DNA from: Tenacibaculum soleae
GTDB lineage: Bacteria > Bacteroidota > Bacteroidia > Flavobacteriales > Flavobacteriaceae
Direction of reading: 5' to 3'
Length of the DNA: 64,000 nt
Assembly: GCF_001693415.1 (NCBI RefSeq)
Contig: NZ_MAKX01000002.1
Coordinates: 412,553 to 476,552 of the forward strand
The notes below the pieces were generated by a model. It was not told the DNA's origin. It ran no database searches and worked only from the letters and a program-made list of their open reading frames with translations. The stretch's first letter is position 1; the number at the start of each line of letters is the position of its first letter. A program made the translations under genes and the position numbers. Below are positions 35,875-45,430 of the stretch, piece by piece.

Positions 35875-36843
35875 CTATGTTAAACTAAGTATTTTTGTTA
35901 ATAATTTAGCACTAACTTTATTTAACCCACTACAAAACAACAACTTAACACCTAATTTATCTAATTTAAATTTATAATTACTGTTAAAATAAGCTTTTTT
36001 CAAGACCACTTCACTTATTAATTTTTTGTCTTTAGATTTTACAGCCTTCCTTAAAGTATAAAAATATATTAAATTACTATATCTAATTAAATTTTCTTTC
36101 ACTTCATTTTCTAGCCTTTTATTATTATTAACATAATTATCTAACCTAATAAATGCATTTAGTAAAGTTATGTATTTTTCTGAAAAACCAGAATTAACTG
36201 CAGAATTGTCTCGAACGATATAATTAAAGTAAGGAAAAGAAAGGTATAAAACTTCTTTTGCCTTCAACATACATTTTATTTGAAATTCTTGATCCTCTCC
36301 ATTAAATGTGCTTTCATCAAAAAATATTTTCTCATCAATAACTAACTCTCTTTTAACTACGAATGAACACATACATTGATAAATTTCCTTTTTTAAATAG
36401 CTATTTAAAAAAAAATGGCTTTCAAATACCCGTTCATTAAACTCATAGCGAGACATTTCATCCTTTATAACCTTATTTTTAATAATATTATAACCAAAAG
36501 ATACGATCTCAACTTTATCAATATTTTTTTTAATAAAAACATTAACGTCTTCAAATAAATTTGGTTCAATTGTATCATCTGCATCTAAGAAAAAAATATA
36601 ATCTCCCGTAGCTTCTTTAATTCCTACATTCCTTGCTGCCGAAACTCCCTTATTTTTTTGATTAATAATTTTTATCTGATTATGATTTTCATAATTAGAT
36701 ATTACGCTAATGGTATTATCTGTTGAGCCATCATTTATTATAATGATTTCAATATCTTTATATGTTTGAGATAAAACAGAATCAATAGTATTGTTTATAT
36801 AATCCTCTACATTATAAGCAGGTATTACAATTGTGTACTTCAT
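35875..36843 (-). CDS. Glycosyltransferase family 2
   Basis: The 322-residue GT-A enzyme begins with the classical YTIVIPAYNVEDYINNTIDS, then DIEIIIINDGSTDNT, GVSAARNVGIKEATGDYI and the DxD motif FFLDADDTIEPN (about residues 88-99). The acceptor side is CMCSFVVKRELVIDEKI and FNGEDQEFQIKCMLKA. The C-terminal ~100 residues are helical and basic. It is one of at least three glycosyltransferases in the locus, so the repeat unit probably has four or more sugars counting the initiating one. It is 1 base upstream of the propeller gene on the minus strand. Confidence 0.9.
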   Translation of the reverse strand: MKYTIVIPAYNVEDYINNTIDSVLSQTYKDIEIIIINDGSTDNTISVISNYENHNQIKIINQKNKGVSAARNVGIKEATGDYIFFLDADDTIEPNLFEDVNVFIKKNIDKVEIVSFGYNIIKNKVIKDEMSRYEFNERVFESHFFLNSYLKKEIYQCMCSFVVKRELVIDEKIFFDESTFNGEDQEFQIKCMLKAKEVLYLSFPYFNYIVRDNSAVNSGFSEKYITLLNAFIRLDNYVNNNKRLENEVKENLIRYSNLIYFYTLRKAVKSKDKKLISEVVLKKAYFNSNYKFKLDKLGVKLLFCSGLNKVSAKLLTKILSLT

Positions 36844-36892
36844 TAAATTTTATTTTTTTTACTAACTATATCTATATTGATTTTAATAAAAC

Positions 36893-38191
36893 CTAGGGTC
36901 TATCAATGTATTTTTCGCTCTTGTTATTTTTTTCATAAATCCAAGCTATTAAATATAAAACTAATATTATAAATGCATATTTATTATATCCTAATGACAT
37001 AGCCTTGGCTTCTAAAATCAACATATATAAAAGCAAAAAAACAATAAATAATTTGTCATTAAAAATTACTTTTTTATTAAACAAGATACCAACAGAACTA
37101 ATATAAAAATGATAACTTATTACTAAAACTACCCAGAAAAACCCGCCAAAAAGCAAATTACGAATATAACCAACATCTGTTAACATATAATATTTACCAG
37201 TTATAGGGTCTGTAAATACACCATCTCCTATAAAAAAAGTTGTTGATGAAATCGGAACCGACCACATTTCCATTAGCTTATTAGTAGAACCTGTTTGTGC
37301 TACGCCCGAAGATTCGTATTTATAGTAAAACTCGAATACAAAAGGGAATACTCGCTCTAGCAATAACTCTGAAAAAGCGGGAAGTAAAAAATAAACAGCC
37401 ATTATACATACAACTAACAAAGCAATACCAAAAAAAACATTTCTTAGTTTTATAAGCACTTTACCTTGTGAAAAAATATAGTAAACTACACCTAAAATTG
37501 CCCCAACAAAAGATGACCTTCCTGCAAAAAAAGCACCAAGCACCAAAATAAGCCCTAGTATTATAGTAAAAATAGTAGCTTTTTTATTCACAATGTATAA
37601 TTTAAAAAAAAATAAAAAAGCAAAACCAAAACCCACAGCAAGCCCCCAACCAGCAGAGCCTGTAAGTGCCAGCCCTCTAACTCCGCCATAACCTTCATAC
37701 ATTAATTCTATTTGCTCAGCTTTGTATGTTAAATGTACAACTGATGCAAAAGCAGGTACTATAAACGCAACTATTTCTACAACAGATTGCATCAAAAAAG
37801 CCCATACTATTAGATAACCAAGGTACACTGTATATCTATCTCCTTTATAATCATAAAAAATATAGCTAATCACAAAAATAACCATCACTATTTGCACTAT
37901 TTGCGATATGAGATTTTTATTATAGGATAGATCAAATGTAGAGTGAATTAAAGAAATAACTATATTAAAAGCAATCATAACAAAAACCCAAACAAAAAGC
38001 ATTGCTATTTTTCTATTTACAAGCAATTTAAAACTGTCGTTTATAAATTTAGGTTTTAATAAAGCTCCTAAAAAAAGCACTATTCCCACCGCCAACATAG
38101 AACTATTAATGGGTGGCACTATGTAAAAACCATGTATCAATAAAAACATTAAGAAGACATCTATCTTTTTAATGGGTTGTAATTTTATCAT
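36893..38191 (-). CDS. O-antigen/capsule polymerase, Wzy-like
   Basis: The 432-residue integral membrane protein has about ten to twelve hydrophobic spans. A large loop at about residues 270-330 is between TM segments (LLERVFPFVFEFYYKYESSG, IFTDPITGKYYMLTDVGYI-like), as in Wzy polymerases where it faces the periplasm. The stretch GFAFLFFFKLY...FFAGRSSFVGAILG holds the R found in Wzy/WaaL proteins (GRSSF). Wzy joins lipid-linked repeat units outside the membrane. Sequence identity within this family is low, so the call rests on topology and on neighbours. It overlaps the GT25 start by 4 bases. Confidence 0.75.
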   Translation of the reverse strand: MIKLQPIKKIDVFLMFLLIHGFYIVPPINSSMLAVGIVLFLGALLKPKFINDSFKLLVNRKIAMLFVWVFVMIAFNIVISLIHSTFDLSYNKNLISQIVQIVMVIFVISYIFYDYKGDRYTVYLGYLIVWAFLMQSVVEIVAFIVPAFASVVHLTYKAEQIELMYEGYGGVRGLALTGSAGWGLAVGFGFAFLFFFKLYIVNKKATIFTIILGLILVLGAFFAGRSSFVGAILGVVYYIFSQGKVLIKLRNVFFGIALLVVCIMAVYFLLPAFSELLLERVFPFVFEFYYKYESSGVAQTGSTNKLMEMWSVPISSTTFFIGDGVFTDPITGKYYMLTDVGYIRNLLFGGFFWVVLVISYHFYISSVGILFNKKVIFNDKLFIVFLLLYMLILEAKAMSLGYNKYAFIILVLYLIAWIYEKNNKSEKYIDRP

Positions 38192-38985
38192 AATGACTTA
38201 TATCCTTTTATTTTATGTAAAATAAATTGTGTTTCATTATATAATTTTATAGCAACTCTTTCTAAAATATTTTTTGAAAAAAACTTCTGCAAAGAAGTTT
38301 TATTTTTAAAATATGCTCTGTCCTGTTCTATATGACTATTTGCTAGATCTTTTGGGTGTGACAAAGAGTTTTTATAAAATATTTTTATATCAGTATCTTT
38401 AAAAAAAACGTCCCATTTATCGGCTAAAGTTAGATTTCTCTCTTGATAGTCGACAATTGCTTTTGCACTATTTTTAGTTACCAAATAACAACAGGTTCTA
38501 AACACATGACGGTAAGAAAACATACTTATTTCTGTTAACCCCTCATATTTAGATTTTTTACCAAATTGATATTTTCGTGCATTTAATCCTTCCTGCCCAC
38601 CACAAATTAATAACGAATTTGGATGAACAACGGTTGTTAAAGAAAAAATATCATCAATATTTTTGTCATTTCCTATCACATCGTCTTCCAAAATCAATGC
38701 AAATTCATTATCGCTATTTAAAAAAAGTTTTAATGCTTTTATATGACTCAGTGTACATCCTAATTCAGCTGGTGACAACACTTTATTAGTTCTTCTATAA
38801 TAGTCAATTATTGAATTATAATATGACTTTGCTGTAATTTTACGTCCATCTACTGCAGAAACTCTTGTAATATTAGGATAATATAAAGGAAAATCTTTTG
38901 CTAAAGTTTCTCGTCTTTGCGTATCTTCATCCAATGAAACTAAGTAAATAGGAATTTGATTATTTTGTTTAAGATTTAAATTCAT
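38188..38985 (-). CDS. Glycosyltransferase family 25 (LPS/capsule type)
   Basis: The 265-residue protein shows the GT25 pattern. IPIYLVSLDEDTQRRETLAK at the N-terminus is followed by VSAVDGRKI, the acceptor/donor segment SPAELGCTLSHIKALKLFL, and the acidic EDD of FALILEDDVIGND (about residues 98-104). The C-terminal part has a conserved Cys pair (TCCYLVTKNSAKAIV). Family members transfer galactose or glucose to LPS or capsule. The start ATG overlaps the stop of the upstream NTase-fusion gene by one base. Confidence 0.9.
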   Translation of the reverse strand: MNLNLKQNNQIPIYLVSLDEDTQRRETLAKDFPLYYPNITRVSAVDGRKITAKSYYNSIIDYYRRTNKVLSPAELGCTLSHIKALKLFLNSDNEFALILEDDVIGNDKNIDDIFSLTTVVHPNSLLICGGQEGLNARKYQFGKKSKYEGLTEISMFSYRHVFRTCCYLVTKNSAKAIVDYQERNLTLADKWDVFFKDTDIKIFYKNSLSHPKDLANSHIEQDRAYFKNKTSLQKFFSKNILERVAIKLYNETQFILHKIKGYKSL

Positions 38986-40475
38986 TATTTTTTACTTATT
39001 TTCTTATATATGTATTTTGCTGGAGTTTCTAATTTTGTGATTTTTAATAAGCTCTTTATTTTTGGTATAAGTTTTAGTCCTTGATAATATAAAACTTGCT
39101 TAATATAATAAAAATGTTTCTTGATAGTCTTTTTTTCTATCATAGCATCCATAATTTGATAATCATTTTTATCTTTTGTATTCAAATTTTTATTATACCG
39201 ATTCCTTTTCATTTTATATAATTGTTTGTAAGAAACAAACTTTAAATCATTAAAGTAAAAATAATTTGTAGGGTTAAATATTAAATCTGTTTTTTCTTTA
39301 TCATGAAAAACTAACTCCTCATCATGATCCTCTATATCTAAACTTTCAAAATCCTTTAATTTATCTTTTCCTGCAATAAAATAATCTATGTCAGATGCTT
39401 CTCTTACACCGTATAAAGACAACATTATGCCCCCATCTAATAATACGTTTTTAAAATCAACTTTATTTTTTAAAATAGTAATTTTAAATTTCTCTATTTT
39501 TTCATGAGTAGATAAAATTGTATTTGGTTTTGCATGGTTTAAAAAATGAATACTGTTATTATTAAATAGCATCCTAGATAATTGTACTGCCTCATCTTTT
39601 GTATCAGTAATATGTATAGAATGTTTACCAACATTAAATAACTTTCTAACTTCTTCTTTTATTTCTAATACTTTATCTAAACTTTCTGCTTGAAAAGCTA
39701 TAGCTCTTAAAGCAGATTTATTTTTAAAACATTCTACTAATTTCTTTTTAACACCTTTAAAATTATTCTTTTTATTACCTATCCAATTTTCCCCAAAATA
39801 TACTTCTGACAATAAATTATGAGCTCCATTATTATTTAGGTCAACATTTTTACGGTATACAATATTAGGTATTATTTCTTCAATTTCATTGTCTTTACCT
39901 TGTGCTGTTGGCCAGAGCAATGCTATATAGGTATTCTCTGAATACTCCACATATTTTGTTGCTACCTCATCTAAAATATCATCCGCTACATTACGATTAT
40001 AAAAAAAATTATAATCATATTGATGAGCTTCTAACATAGTATTAACTACTCTTAATTCCTTTTTAAGGTAAATACAAATAGCAGTTCTATGTGCGCCATT
40101 TAAAATAGTACCGTCTTTAGATAAAGGTACTAAACTTGTGTTTTCATTAAATCCATTTGCATTAATATCTTCATAAAGAGATTTAAAAGTATTAATAAAT
40201 TTATTTAAACTATTTTTATCTTCATTACCTGGCTCTTTATAAGAGCCTAAAGAAAAAGCTCTAATATGTTCTTTATAAATATCTTTTGCTCTTTTAGTCT
40301 TAAAATTTAGAATTGATTCTAAGAATAAAATTTTAAATGCTAAATCAAACCTATTATGTGTTAATACAGGTACTTCATTATGAACTTCAACTTCGACAGA
40401 ATCAATATTATTGTAAATAAAAGACTCCACTTTATTCTTAACAGCTTCTTTATTTATTACTGCTTTATTCTTCAT
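38985..40475 (-). CDS. ParB/sulfiredoxin-like and nucleotidyltransferase-like fusion protein, function unknown
   Basis: The 496-residue cytoplasmic protein has three visible parts. Residues ~110-150 hold a ParB/Srx-type motif, PLSKDGTILNGAHRTAICIY (DG..NGAHR, 121-130), the arrangement used for nucleotide binding in ParB-like kinases. Residues ~180-315 form an unrecognised domain with Trp-, Gly- and His-rich motifs (VYFGENWIGNKK, GKHSIHITDTKDEA, NNNSIHFLNHA). Residues ~335-450 look like a minimal nucleotidyltransferase: LLDGGIMLSLYG then SDIDYFI (acidic pair 362-364), ending KDKNDYQIMDAM. It lies between Wzx and GT25 with overlaps on both sides (11 bases and 1 base). A role in activating or attaching a non-sugar group to the polysaccharide is inference. 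Confidence 0.72.
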   Translation of the reverse strand: MKNKAVINKEAVKNKVESFIYNNIDSVEVEVHNEVPVLTHNRFDLAFKILFLESILNFKTKRAKDIYKEHIRAFSLGSYKEPGNEDKNSLNKFINTFKSLYEDINANGFNENTSLVPLSKDGTILNGAHRTAICIYLKKELRVVNTMLEAHQYDYNFFYNRNVADDILDEVATKYVEYSENTYIALLWPTAQGKDNEIEEIIPNIVYRKNVDLNNNGAHNLLSEVYFGENWIGNKKNNFKGVKKKLVECFKNKSALRAIAFQAESLDKVLEIKEEVRKLFNVGKHSIHITDTKDEAVQLSRMLFNNNSIHFLNHAKPNTILSTHEKIEKFKITILKNKVDFKNVLLDGGIMLSLYGVREASDIDYFIAGKDKLKDFESLDIEDHDEELVFHDKEKTDLIFNPTNYFYFNDLKFVSYKQLYKMKRNRYNKNLNTKDKNDYQIMDAMIEKKTIKKHFYYIKQVLYYQGLKLIPKIKSLLKITKLETPAKYIYKKISKK

Positions 40476-41808
40476 GTTTTTTATTTTTTAATTGATTAAG
40501 ACCCCAAGTAAAGAAAAGAGCTTTAGTTTTTTGTTTGAAAATTATTTTAGTATCTCTATTAAAATAATCTAATAAATAGTTTGCACAAAACAATGAAATT
40601 AAACTAGATACAGCAGCTCCATCAATACCTATTTTGGGAATCAGAATAAAGTTTAAAGGTATATTTATTAAAACTCCGGTTAAATGCCTATACATTGTTA
40701 TTCTTTGCAAGCCTTCGTTTATTAAATAGCGTCCACTAACAACAGCCAAACCAATTAAGATCACAGTCCAAAAATGAATCTTTAATACATTAGCTGATTG
40801 TGAATATTGAGCCCCAAAAACAAAATTAATTATATGTTCTGAAAAAAATGTAATAAATATTGCTAGCAAAAACAATATTGATGTGACGATATTATAGATA
40901 TTTTGAAATTTATACATGTAAAGTTTATTATTCTTTTTTCTATACTTTAATATAGAAGGAATAATAGAAAAAGCTACCATTGCAGGTATAAAACTCACCA
41001 TATCACTTATTCTAGTAGCCGCAGAATAATAACCAACAGCTGTGTCATCCATCATTTGTCCTATCATTACTTGGTCTATTTTTGAATAAATAATCCATGC
41101 TGATGATGAAATTATTAAAGGCCAACTATCTCTTAATAAATTTTTCGCTTTGTCTCTTTTAAATTTCCAATTAAAAAAACTACTCTTATTTTTTTTATAA
41201 ATTAAAAAGAAAAAAATAAACACAAGTATACTTTCCAACAATATTGCTAACACAAACATCTTTAAAGATGCCTCAAAGTAAATTAAAGCTAACTTAACAG
41301 TCCCTACTATCAAAAAAGCACTGTTTTCTACAATAACAGTATATTTTGACGCTGTTTGAGATTCATACCAAAATTTTATTACATCAGCTGATTTAAAAAT
41401 CAACATAAAACCAAGCACTAAACTTAGTGAAATGGTAACGTTATCATCTGGTCGTAGAGTATAAACCAATAATAAAAAGAAAAAGAAAGATATTATTCCT
41501 CCTATTAATTTCAAACCAAAAGCTGTACCCAAAATTATTGGCGCCTCTTTTTCTTTAATTAATAAATCCCTTACAACTATTCCATTTAAACCTAATGCAG
41601 AAAAAGCGATAAAAAGAGAAATAAGAGCTGTAATGTAATTTAACAAACCATATTGAGTAGGTCCTAAATACCTTGAAATCATTGAAATTACGAAAACACC
41701 AAATAGCATCTTTAGTATTTTATCAAAAAAAAGCCAGGATATATTAAATATAATTTTTTTTGCCCCTGAATTAAGCTTTAATAAAGAAAACAACCGCTTT
41801 TTAAGCAT
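40465..41808 (-). CDS. Lipid-linked repeat-unit flippase, Wzx-like
   Basis: The 447-residue membrane protein has about twelve hydrophobic spans and the polysaccharide-transport (PST/MOP) signature at the N-terminus: FNISWLFFDKILKMLFGVFV then SRYLGPTQYGLLNYITALIS. Further family features are DQVMIGQMMDDTAVGYYSAA and ILIPKIGIDGAAVSSLIS. Wzx moves undecaprenyl-pyrophosphate-linked repeat units across the inner membrane. It is 48 bases downstream of wzz and overlaps the next gene by 11 bases. Confidence 0.9.
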   Translation of the reverse strand: MLKKRLFSLLKLNSGAKKIIFNISWLFFDKILKMLFGVFVISMISRYLGPTQYGLLNYITALISLFIAFSALGLNGIVVRDLLIKEKEAPIILGTAFGLKLIGGIISFFFFLLLVYTLRPDDNVTISLSLVLGFMLIFKSADVIKFWYESQTASKYTVIVENSAFLIVGTVKLALIYFEASLKMFVLAILLESILVFIFFFLIYKKNKSSFFNWKFKRDKAKNLLRDSWPLIISSSAWIIYSKIDQVMIGQMMDDTAVGYYSAATRISDMVSFIPAMVAFSIIPSILKYRKKNNKLYMYKFQNIYNIVTSILFLLAIFITFFSEHIINFVFGAQYSQSANVLKIHFWTVILIGLAVVSGRYLINEGLQRITMYRHLTGVLINIPLNFILIPKIGIDGAAVSSLISLFCANYLLDYFNRDTKIIFKQKTKALFFTWGLNQLKNKKHEE

Positions 41809-41856
41809 AAAAAAATGAAATTAATTTACTTTTTTTAACAACCATAATAAAAACAT

Positions 41857-42966
41857 CTATATATCTAGCTTCCTTTTACTGATTTTCTCTTTAAATTCAT
41901 AAATCAAATTCTTCCCTACAACATTTCCAACACCAATAAAAACACCTAACATACCCCATACAACTATAATTAAAATACGCTTTGGCTTTGATTTATCAAC
42001 TGGGACACTTACCGGATCTATTACCGTGAAAATAGGCGTATCTTCTTTTAGCTTTATTTTCTGAGTTTCTAGCTGCTTCGCCAACTCAGAATAAATACTG
42101 AATGCTAAATTATATTCAGCTTGTAAACTTTCTAACCGCGACTGTGAGCGAGAGGTAATTAAACCTTGATTGCGATCTCTATAAGATGCCAAAGCAGCCT
42201 GTTTCTTTTCGAAATCTTTTTTTAACTCGGCATAGCGTTCTTCTATAAATTCAAACTCATCTTTAGTTTTTTGTATTTTAAAATTAGTGATTGCTTTTTG
42301 TAATAGTTCTTGTACCTTTTTTGTCATTTGTGCTGCAGGCAATGCTTCTGGCATGGAAAAAAACAACTCTATATAGCCTTCTTTTTCATTAACATTAACA
42401 CTTAATTGCTCTTGTTGCATTTTAAAAAGTATATTCTCTTCTTTTGTAATTTTATGGATGCCATTAAGAGAATCTACATTTAACTCTTCAATACCACCAG
42501 TTCTTAATTTAGCAATAATTTTACCTGGTAAGCCTATAGTATACTCTTTAAGAAAACGTAATAAATTAAATTGCTCATGTTTAGTATAGTACTCTTCGTA
42601 ACTTACAGTATTACTTATATGAGAAAAACTTAAGGGTGTTTGTAGTAACTCTTTTTGAAACGGAATGCTTTGTACGATTTTAGGATATAAGGCCGGTGGA
42701 ATCCCTTCTTCATTTCCTCCTCCTAAATTGATCCCTGCCATGGCTGCTAAGCCTCCTAAATTACCCGACACTTTGCTACCACCTGTTTGGGGTACTAAGG
42801 TAACTGACGCTGTATATTCTTTAGCTGAAAAAATAGCGATAAATAAACCGATACATCCGAATACCATAACAAAACGAATGATAGTCTTCTTGCCTTGTAA
42901 AATAGTTTTAAACAATGCTAATAAATCTATTTCGTCTTCAGCTTTATAAGTATTTTTATTTTCCAT
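41857..42966 (-). CDS. Polysaccharide chain-length determinant, Wzz/GumC-like
   Basis: The 369-residue inner-membrane protein has the Wzz layout. A short cytoplasmic N-terminus (DEIDLLALFKTILQGKKTI) leads to a first span (about 32-52) and a periplasmic domain with a long coiled coil (about 215-300, ERYAELKKDFEKKQAALASY). A Pro-rich motif precedes the second span (DPVSVPVDKSKPKRILIIVV). A Gly-rich loop (GNLGGLAAMAGINLGG) is also typical. There is no C-terminal tyrosine kinase domain, so Wzc-type phosphorylation must be elsewhere or absent. It is 7 bases after wza. Confidence 0.9.
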   Translation of the reverse strand: MENKNTYKAEDEIDLLALFKTILQGKKTIIRFVMVFGCIGLFIAIFSAKEYTASVTLVPQTGGSKVSGNLGGLAAMAGINLGGGNEEGIPPALYPKIVQSIPFQKELLQTPLSFSHISNTVSYEEYYTKHEQFNLLRFLKEYTIGLPGKIIAKLRTGGIEELNVDSLNGIHKITKEENILFKMQQEQLSVNVNEKEGYIELFFSMPEALPAAQMTKKVQELLQKAITNFKIQKTKDEFEFIEERYAELKKDFEKKQAALASYRDRNQGLITSRSQSRLESLQAEYNLAFSIYSELAKQLETQKIKLKEDTPIFTVIDPVSVPVDKSKPKRILIIVVWGMLGVFIGVGNVVGKNLIYEFKEKISKRKLDI

Positions 42967-42973
42967 TTTAAAA

Positions 42974-45430
42974 TTACTTATTATCTGTTAAACTTTTTAC
43001 CAAAACACCCAACGTTGCCAAACCTGTAGTAATTGCAATAACTTCTTGAGTAGAAATCTTTCTAGTATTTTCAGGTTTATTAGGTATTAAAATTACTGAA
43101 CCTGGTTTTACAGTAGGGTACGATTTAAAAAACAAAAAGCGTTTGGTTGTTTTTATATCTCCATTTGCATGAATAACATAGGCCCTGCTCTTTTTTGCAT
43201 TAGCTGAAAATCCTCCAGAATTTTCTATATAATGTTTAAAACTCTTCCCTTTTTCGTAGCGAACTAACGATGGTGATAGTACCTCTCCTTCTACTTTTAC
43301 GGTTTGTCTTTCTGAAGGAATAAACAACTCATCTCCTTCTTCTAAAATCAAATCGAACTTTGAATCTTTACCATCTTGGGCTAAAATTTCATTTAATTTA
43401 ATACCAATCTTAAAAGTATTTTTTTGTTTTATTTCATTTGATGTGTCGGCTGTTAAACTGTCTTTTTTAGCAAAGTCTGCTATCATTTCTAATTGTTTAA
43501 CATCTTCTACCTTATTGTTTTTTCTTGTTAAAAAAGCGCCTTCTATATATGCGTATTTTGTTAACCCACCTGCTTGTACTATTAAATCTGAAATTCTTTC
43601 ATTTTTACCGCCTAAAGAATATTCGCCTTCAAAATTAGCTTCTCCTTTTATAAATACCGTTTTTTGTTTTGTATACCCTTTTAAATAACGTACTGAAACA
43701 ATATCAAAAGGTTGTAATGTAAAATTATTACTAACAGTACCTCCTAAACTACCACTGGCTTTTAAATCAAAGTTTTCACTTATTGTTTCGAAACTACCAT
43801 CTTTTAATCTCCTAGAAACATCTATCATTGTAGCGTCTGCCCCATCTTTTAACCCTCCTGCAAGCGCAATTAAATCTTCTACTTGCATGCCTTGCATAAA
43901 ATCGAATTCATCTGCCTTATTAACAGCTCCGTTAATAGTAATAAATTCTTTTTCTTTTAACTCTTCTTTATAAAAAACATATACGCTGTCATTTTCTTTC
44001 AATAATAAGCTTTCATTTTTACTTCTTAACGAAAATGAAATGGTCTCTTTATTTACCTTATCGTAAGTTCTTACAATAATACCTCTATCTAAAAAGGCTT
44101 CTTTGGTTACACCTTCAGCTTTTGTTAATAAAGATGCTAATGACAAATTTTCTTTATACTCATATTTACCGGGCTGAAAAACTGCTCCCGCAACACTAAC
44201 TTTATTTAAAAATTGATTAGACACTTTATTTATTTTTATAAAGTCTCCATCTTTCAATTTTTCTTTAGTGAAAGCTGCTAACGGAATCTCCACTAATTCT
44301 TTTTGCTTTCCATTAACTCTTTCAATAATGATATTTTGTTTGTATGCATCAAAAACAAAACCACTACAATATTTTATTAAATCAACTACTGTTTCAGTTG
44401 CTTTCATTTCATATAAACCAGGTCTTTTTACGGCTCCTTCAATAGTTACTATTTTATCATAAGGTTTAACAATGATAACATCTTGATCTTGCACTGTGAT
44501 ATTACCTGTCTCAGAACCATTGATTAAAAAATCATAAAAATCAAAGTCGGCTACTTTTTCTCCCCCTCTGAACAATCGAATATTTCTAAACGTTCCGTTT
44601 TCAGTGGGTCCACCTGCTGCGTATAAAGCATTTAATACGGTAGAAAAACCACTTAACGAGTAAGACCCTGGTACTTTAACTTCGCCTACAATACTTACTT
44701 GCACATTGCGAACTTCTTTAATAGAAACAGCCATGTGTACTTTGTTATAACTATTAGACGAAGCGCCAATACCAGCATAAATTCTTTTTAAATAATTCTT
44801 TATTTTAGATTTTGCTGCTTTTATAGGTAAACCTACTAATTGAATATAACCAACACCTTGAATATTAATTGCACCTTGCCTATTTACTTTCTTCTCGTAA
44901 TTAGCTTCAGCAGCACCCCATAAATCAATTGAGAGTATATCTCCGCTACCGATTACATAATTTTCAGGCGTTGCTATATTTAAGTTTGGTGTGAATGTAA
45001 TATTTGGATTGTTAAAAAAGTCATACCCGAAAAGTAAAGATTCTTTAGGTTCCACCTCTTCTTTGCCTGTCAATCCAAAAAGCAATTGATTACTCGAAGT
45101 ACTGTTATTTCCTTGCGATTCATCTATATTCGTATTTTGATTATTGGTTGAAGTACCTAAATTTCGAATTCTAGCTTGTAATTTCTGGGCTTGTAGCTCA
45201 GACATCCCTCTTGTTTTGGCTATTGACAATGCCTGTTCTAAAGTATACCCTTCTTTTTTAATTTTATCACGATAATTCGCTACTTGTTCATCTGACAAGT
45301 TATCTACCTCAATAGTATTCATTTGTTGCTGAATACTCTGAGCATAATTTGTAAAACTAGCGAATACGAAAAGAACTATAAAAACACTTTTTAAGACTTC
45401 TTTTCTTCCTATTTTATTTGTCAACTGCAT
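42974..45430 (-). CDS. Outer-membrane polysaccharide export protein with SLBB domains, Wza-like
   Basis: The 818-residue exported protein has a Sec signal (about residues 14-31, VFIVLFVFASFTNYAQ). The polysaccharide-export domain (YVIGSGDILSIDLWGAAEA, then VNRQGAINIQGVGYIQLVGL) is at about 155-240. A series of SLBB units follow, with repeating V.GEVKVPGSY, LYAAGGPTENG, V.GAVFQPGKY, LIVQAGGLTKYA and VKVEGEVLSPSLVRY. A hydrophobic C-terminal helix (EVIAITTGLATLGVLVKSL) ends it. Such long Wza types are common in Bacteroidota. Its start overlaps the upstream epimerase by 17 bases. Confidence 0.9.
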   Translation of the reverse strand: MQLTNKIGRKEVLKSVFIVLFVFASFTNYAQSIQQQMNTIEVDNLSDEQVANYRDKIKKEGYTLEQALSIAKTRGMSELQAQKLQARIRNLGTSTNNQNTNIDESQGNNSTSSNQLLFGLTGKEEVEPKESLLFGYDFFNNPNITFTPNLNIATPENYVIGSGDILSIDLWGAAEANYEKKVNRQGAINIQGVGYIQLVGLPIKAAKSKIKNYLKRIYAGIGASSNSYNKVHMAVSIKEVRNVQVSIVGEVKVPGSYSLSGFSTVLNALYAAGGPTENGTFRNIRLFRGGEKVADFDFYDFLINGSETGNITVQDQDVIIVKPYDKIVTIEGAVKRPGLYEMKATETVVDLIKYCSGFVFDAYKQNIIIERVNGKQKELVEIPLAAFTKEKLKDGDFIKINKVSNQFLNKVSVAGAVFQPGKYEYKENLSLASLLTKAEGVTKEAFLDRGIIVRTYDKVNKETISFSLRSKNESLLLKENDSVYVFYKEELKEKEFITINGAVNKADEFDFMQGMQVEDLIALAGGLKDGADATMIDVSRRLKDGSFETISENFDLKASGSLGGTVSNNFTLQPFDIVSVRYLKGYTKQKTVFIKGEANFEGEYSLGGKNERISDLIVQAGGLTKYAYIEGAFLTRKNNKVEDVKQLEMIADFAKKDSLTADTSNEIKQKNTFKIGIKLNEILAQDGKDSKFDLILEEGDELFIPSERQTVKVEGEVLSPSLVRYEKGKSFKHYIENSGGFSANAKKSRAYVIHANGDIKTTKRFLFFKSYPTVKPGSVILIPNKPENTRKISTQEVIAITTGLATLGVLVKSLTDNK

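Noticed and set aside
40465..40475. 11-base overlap of Wzx and the NTase fusion as a possible frameshift
   Set aside because: Both ends look natural for the families and short overlaps are common throughout this operon.
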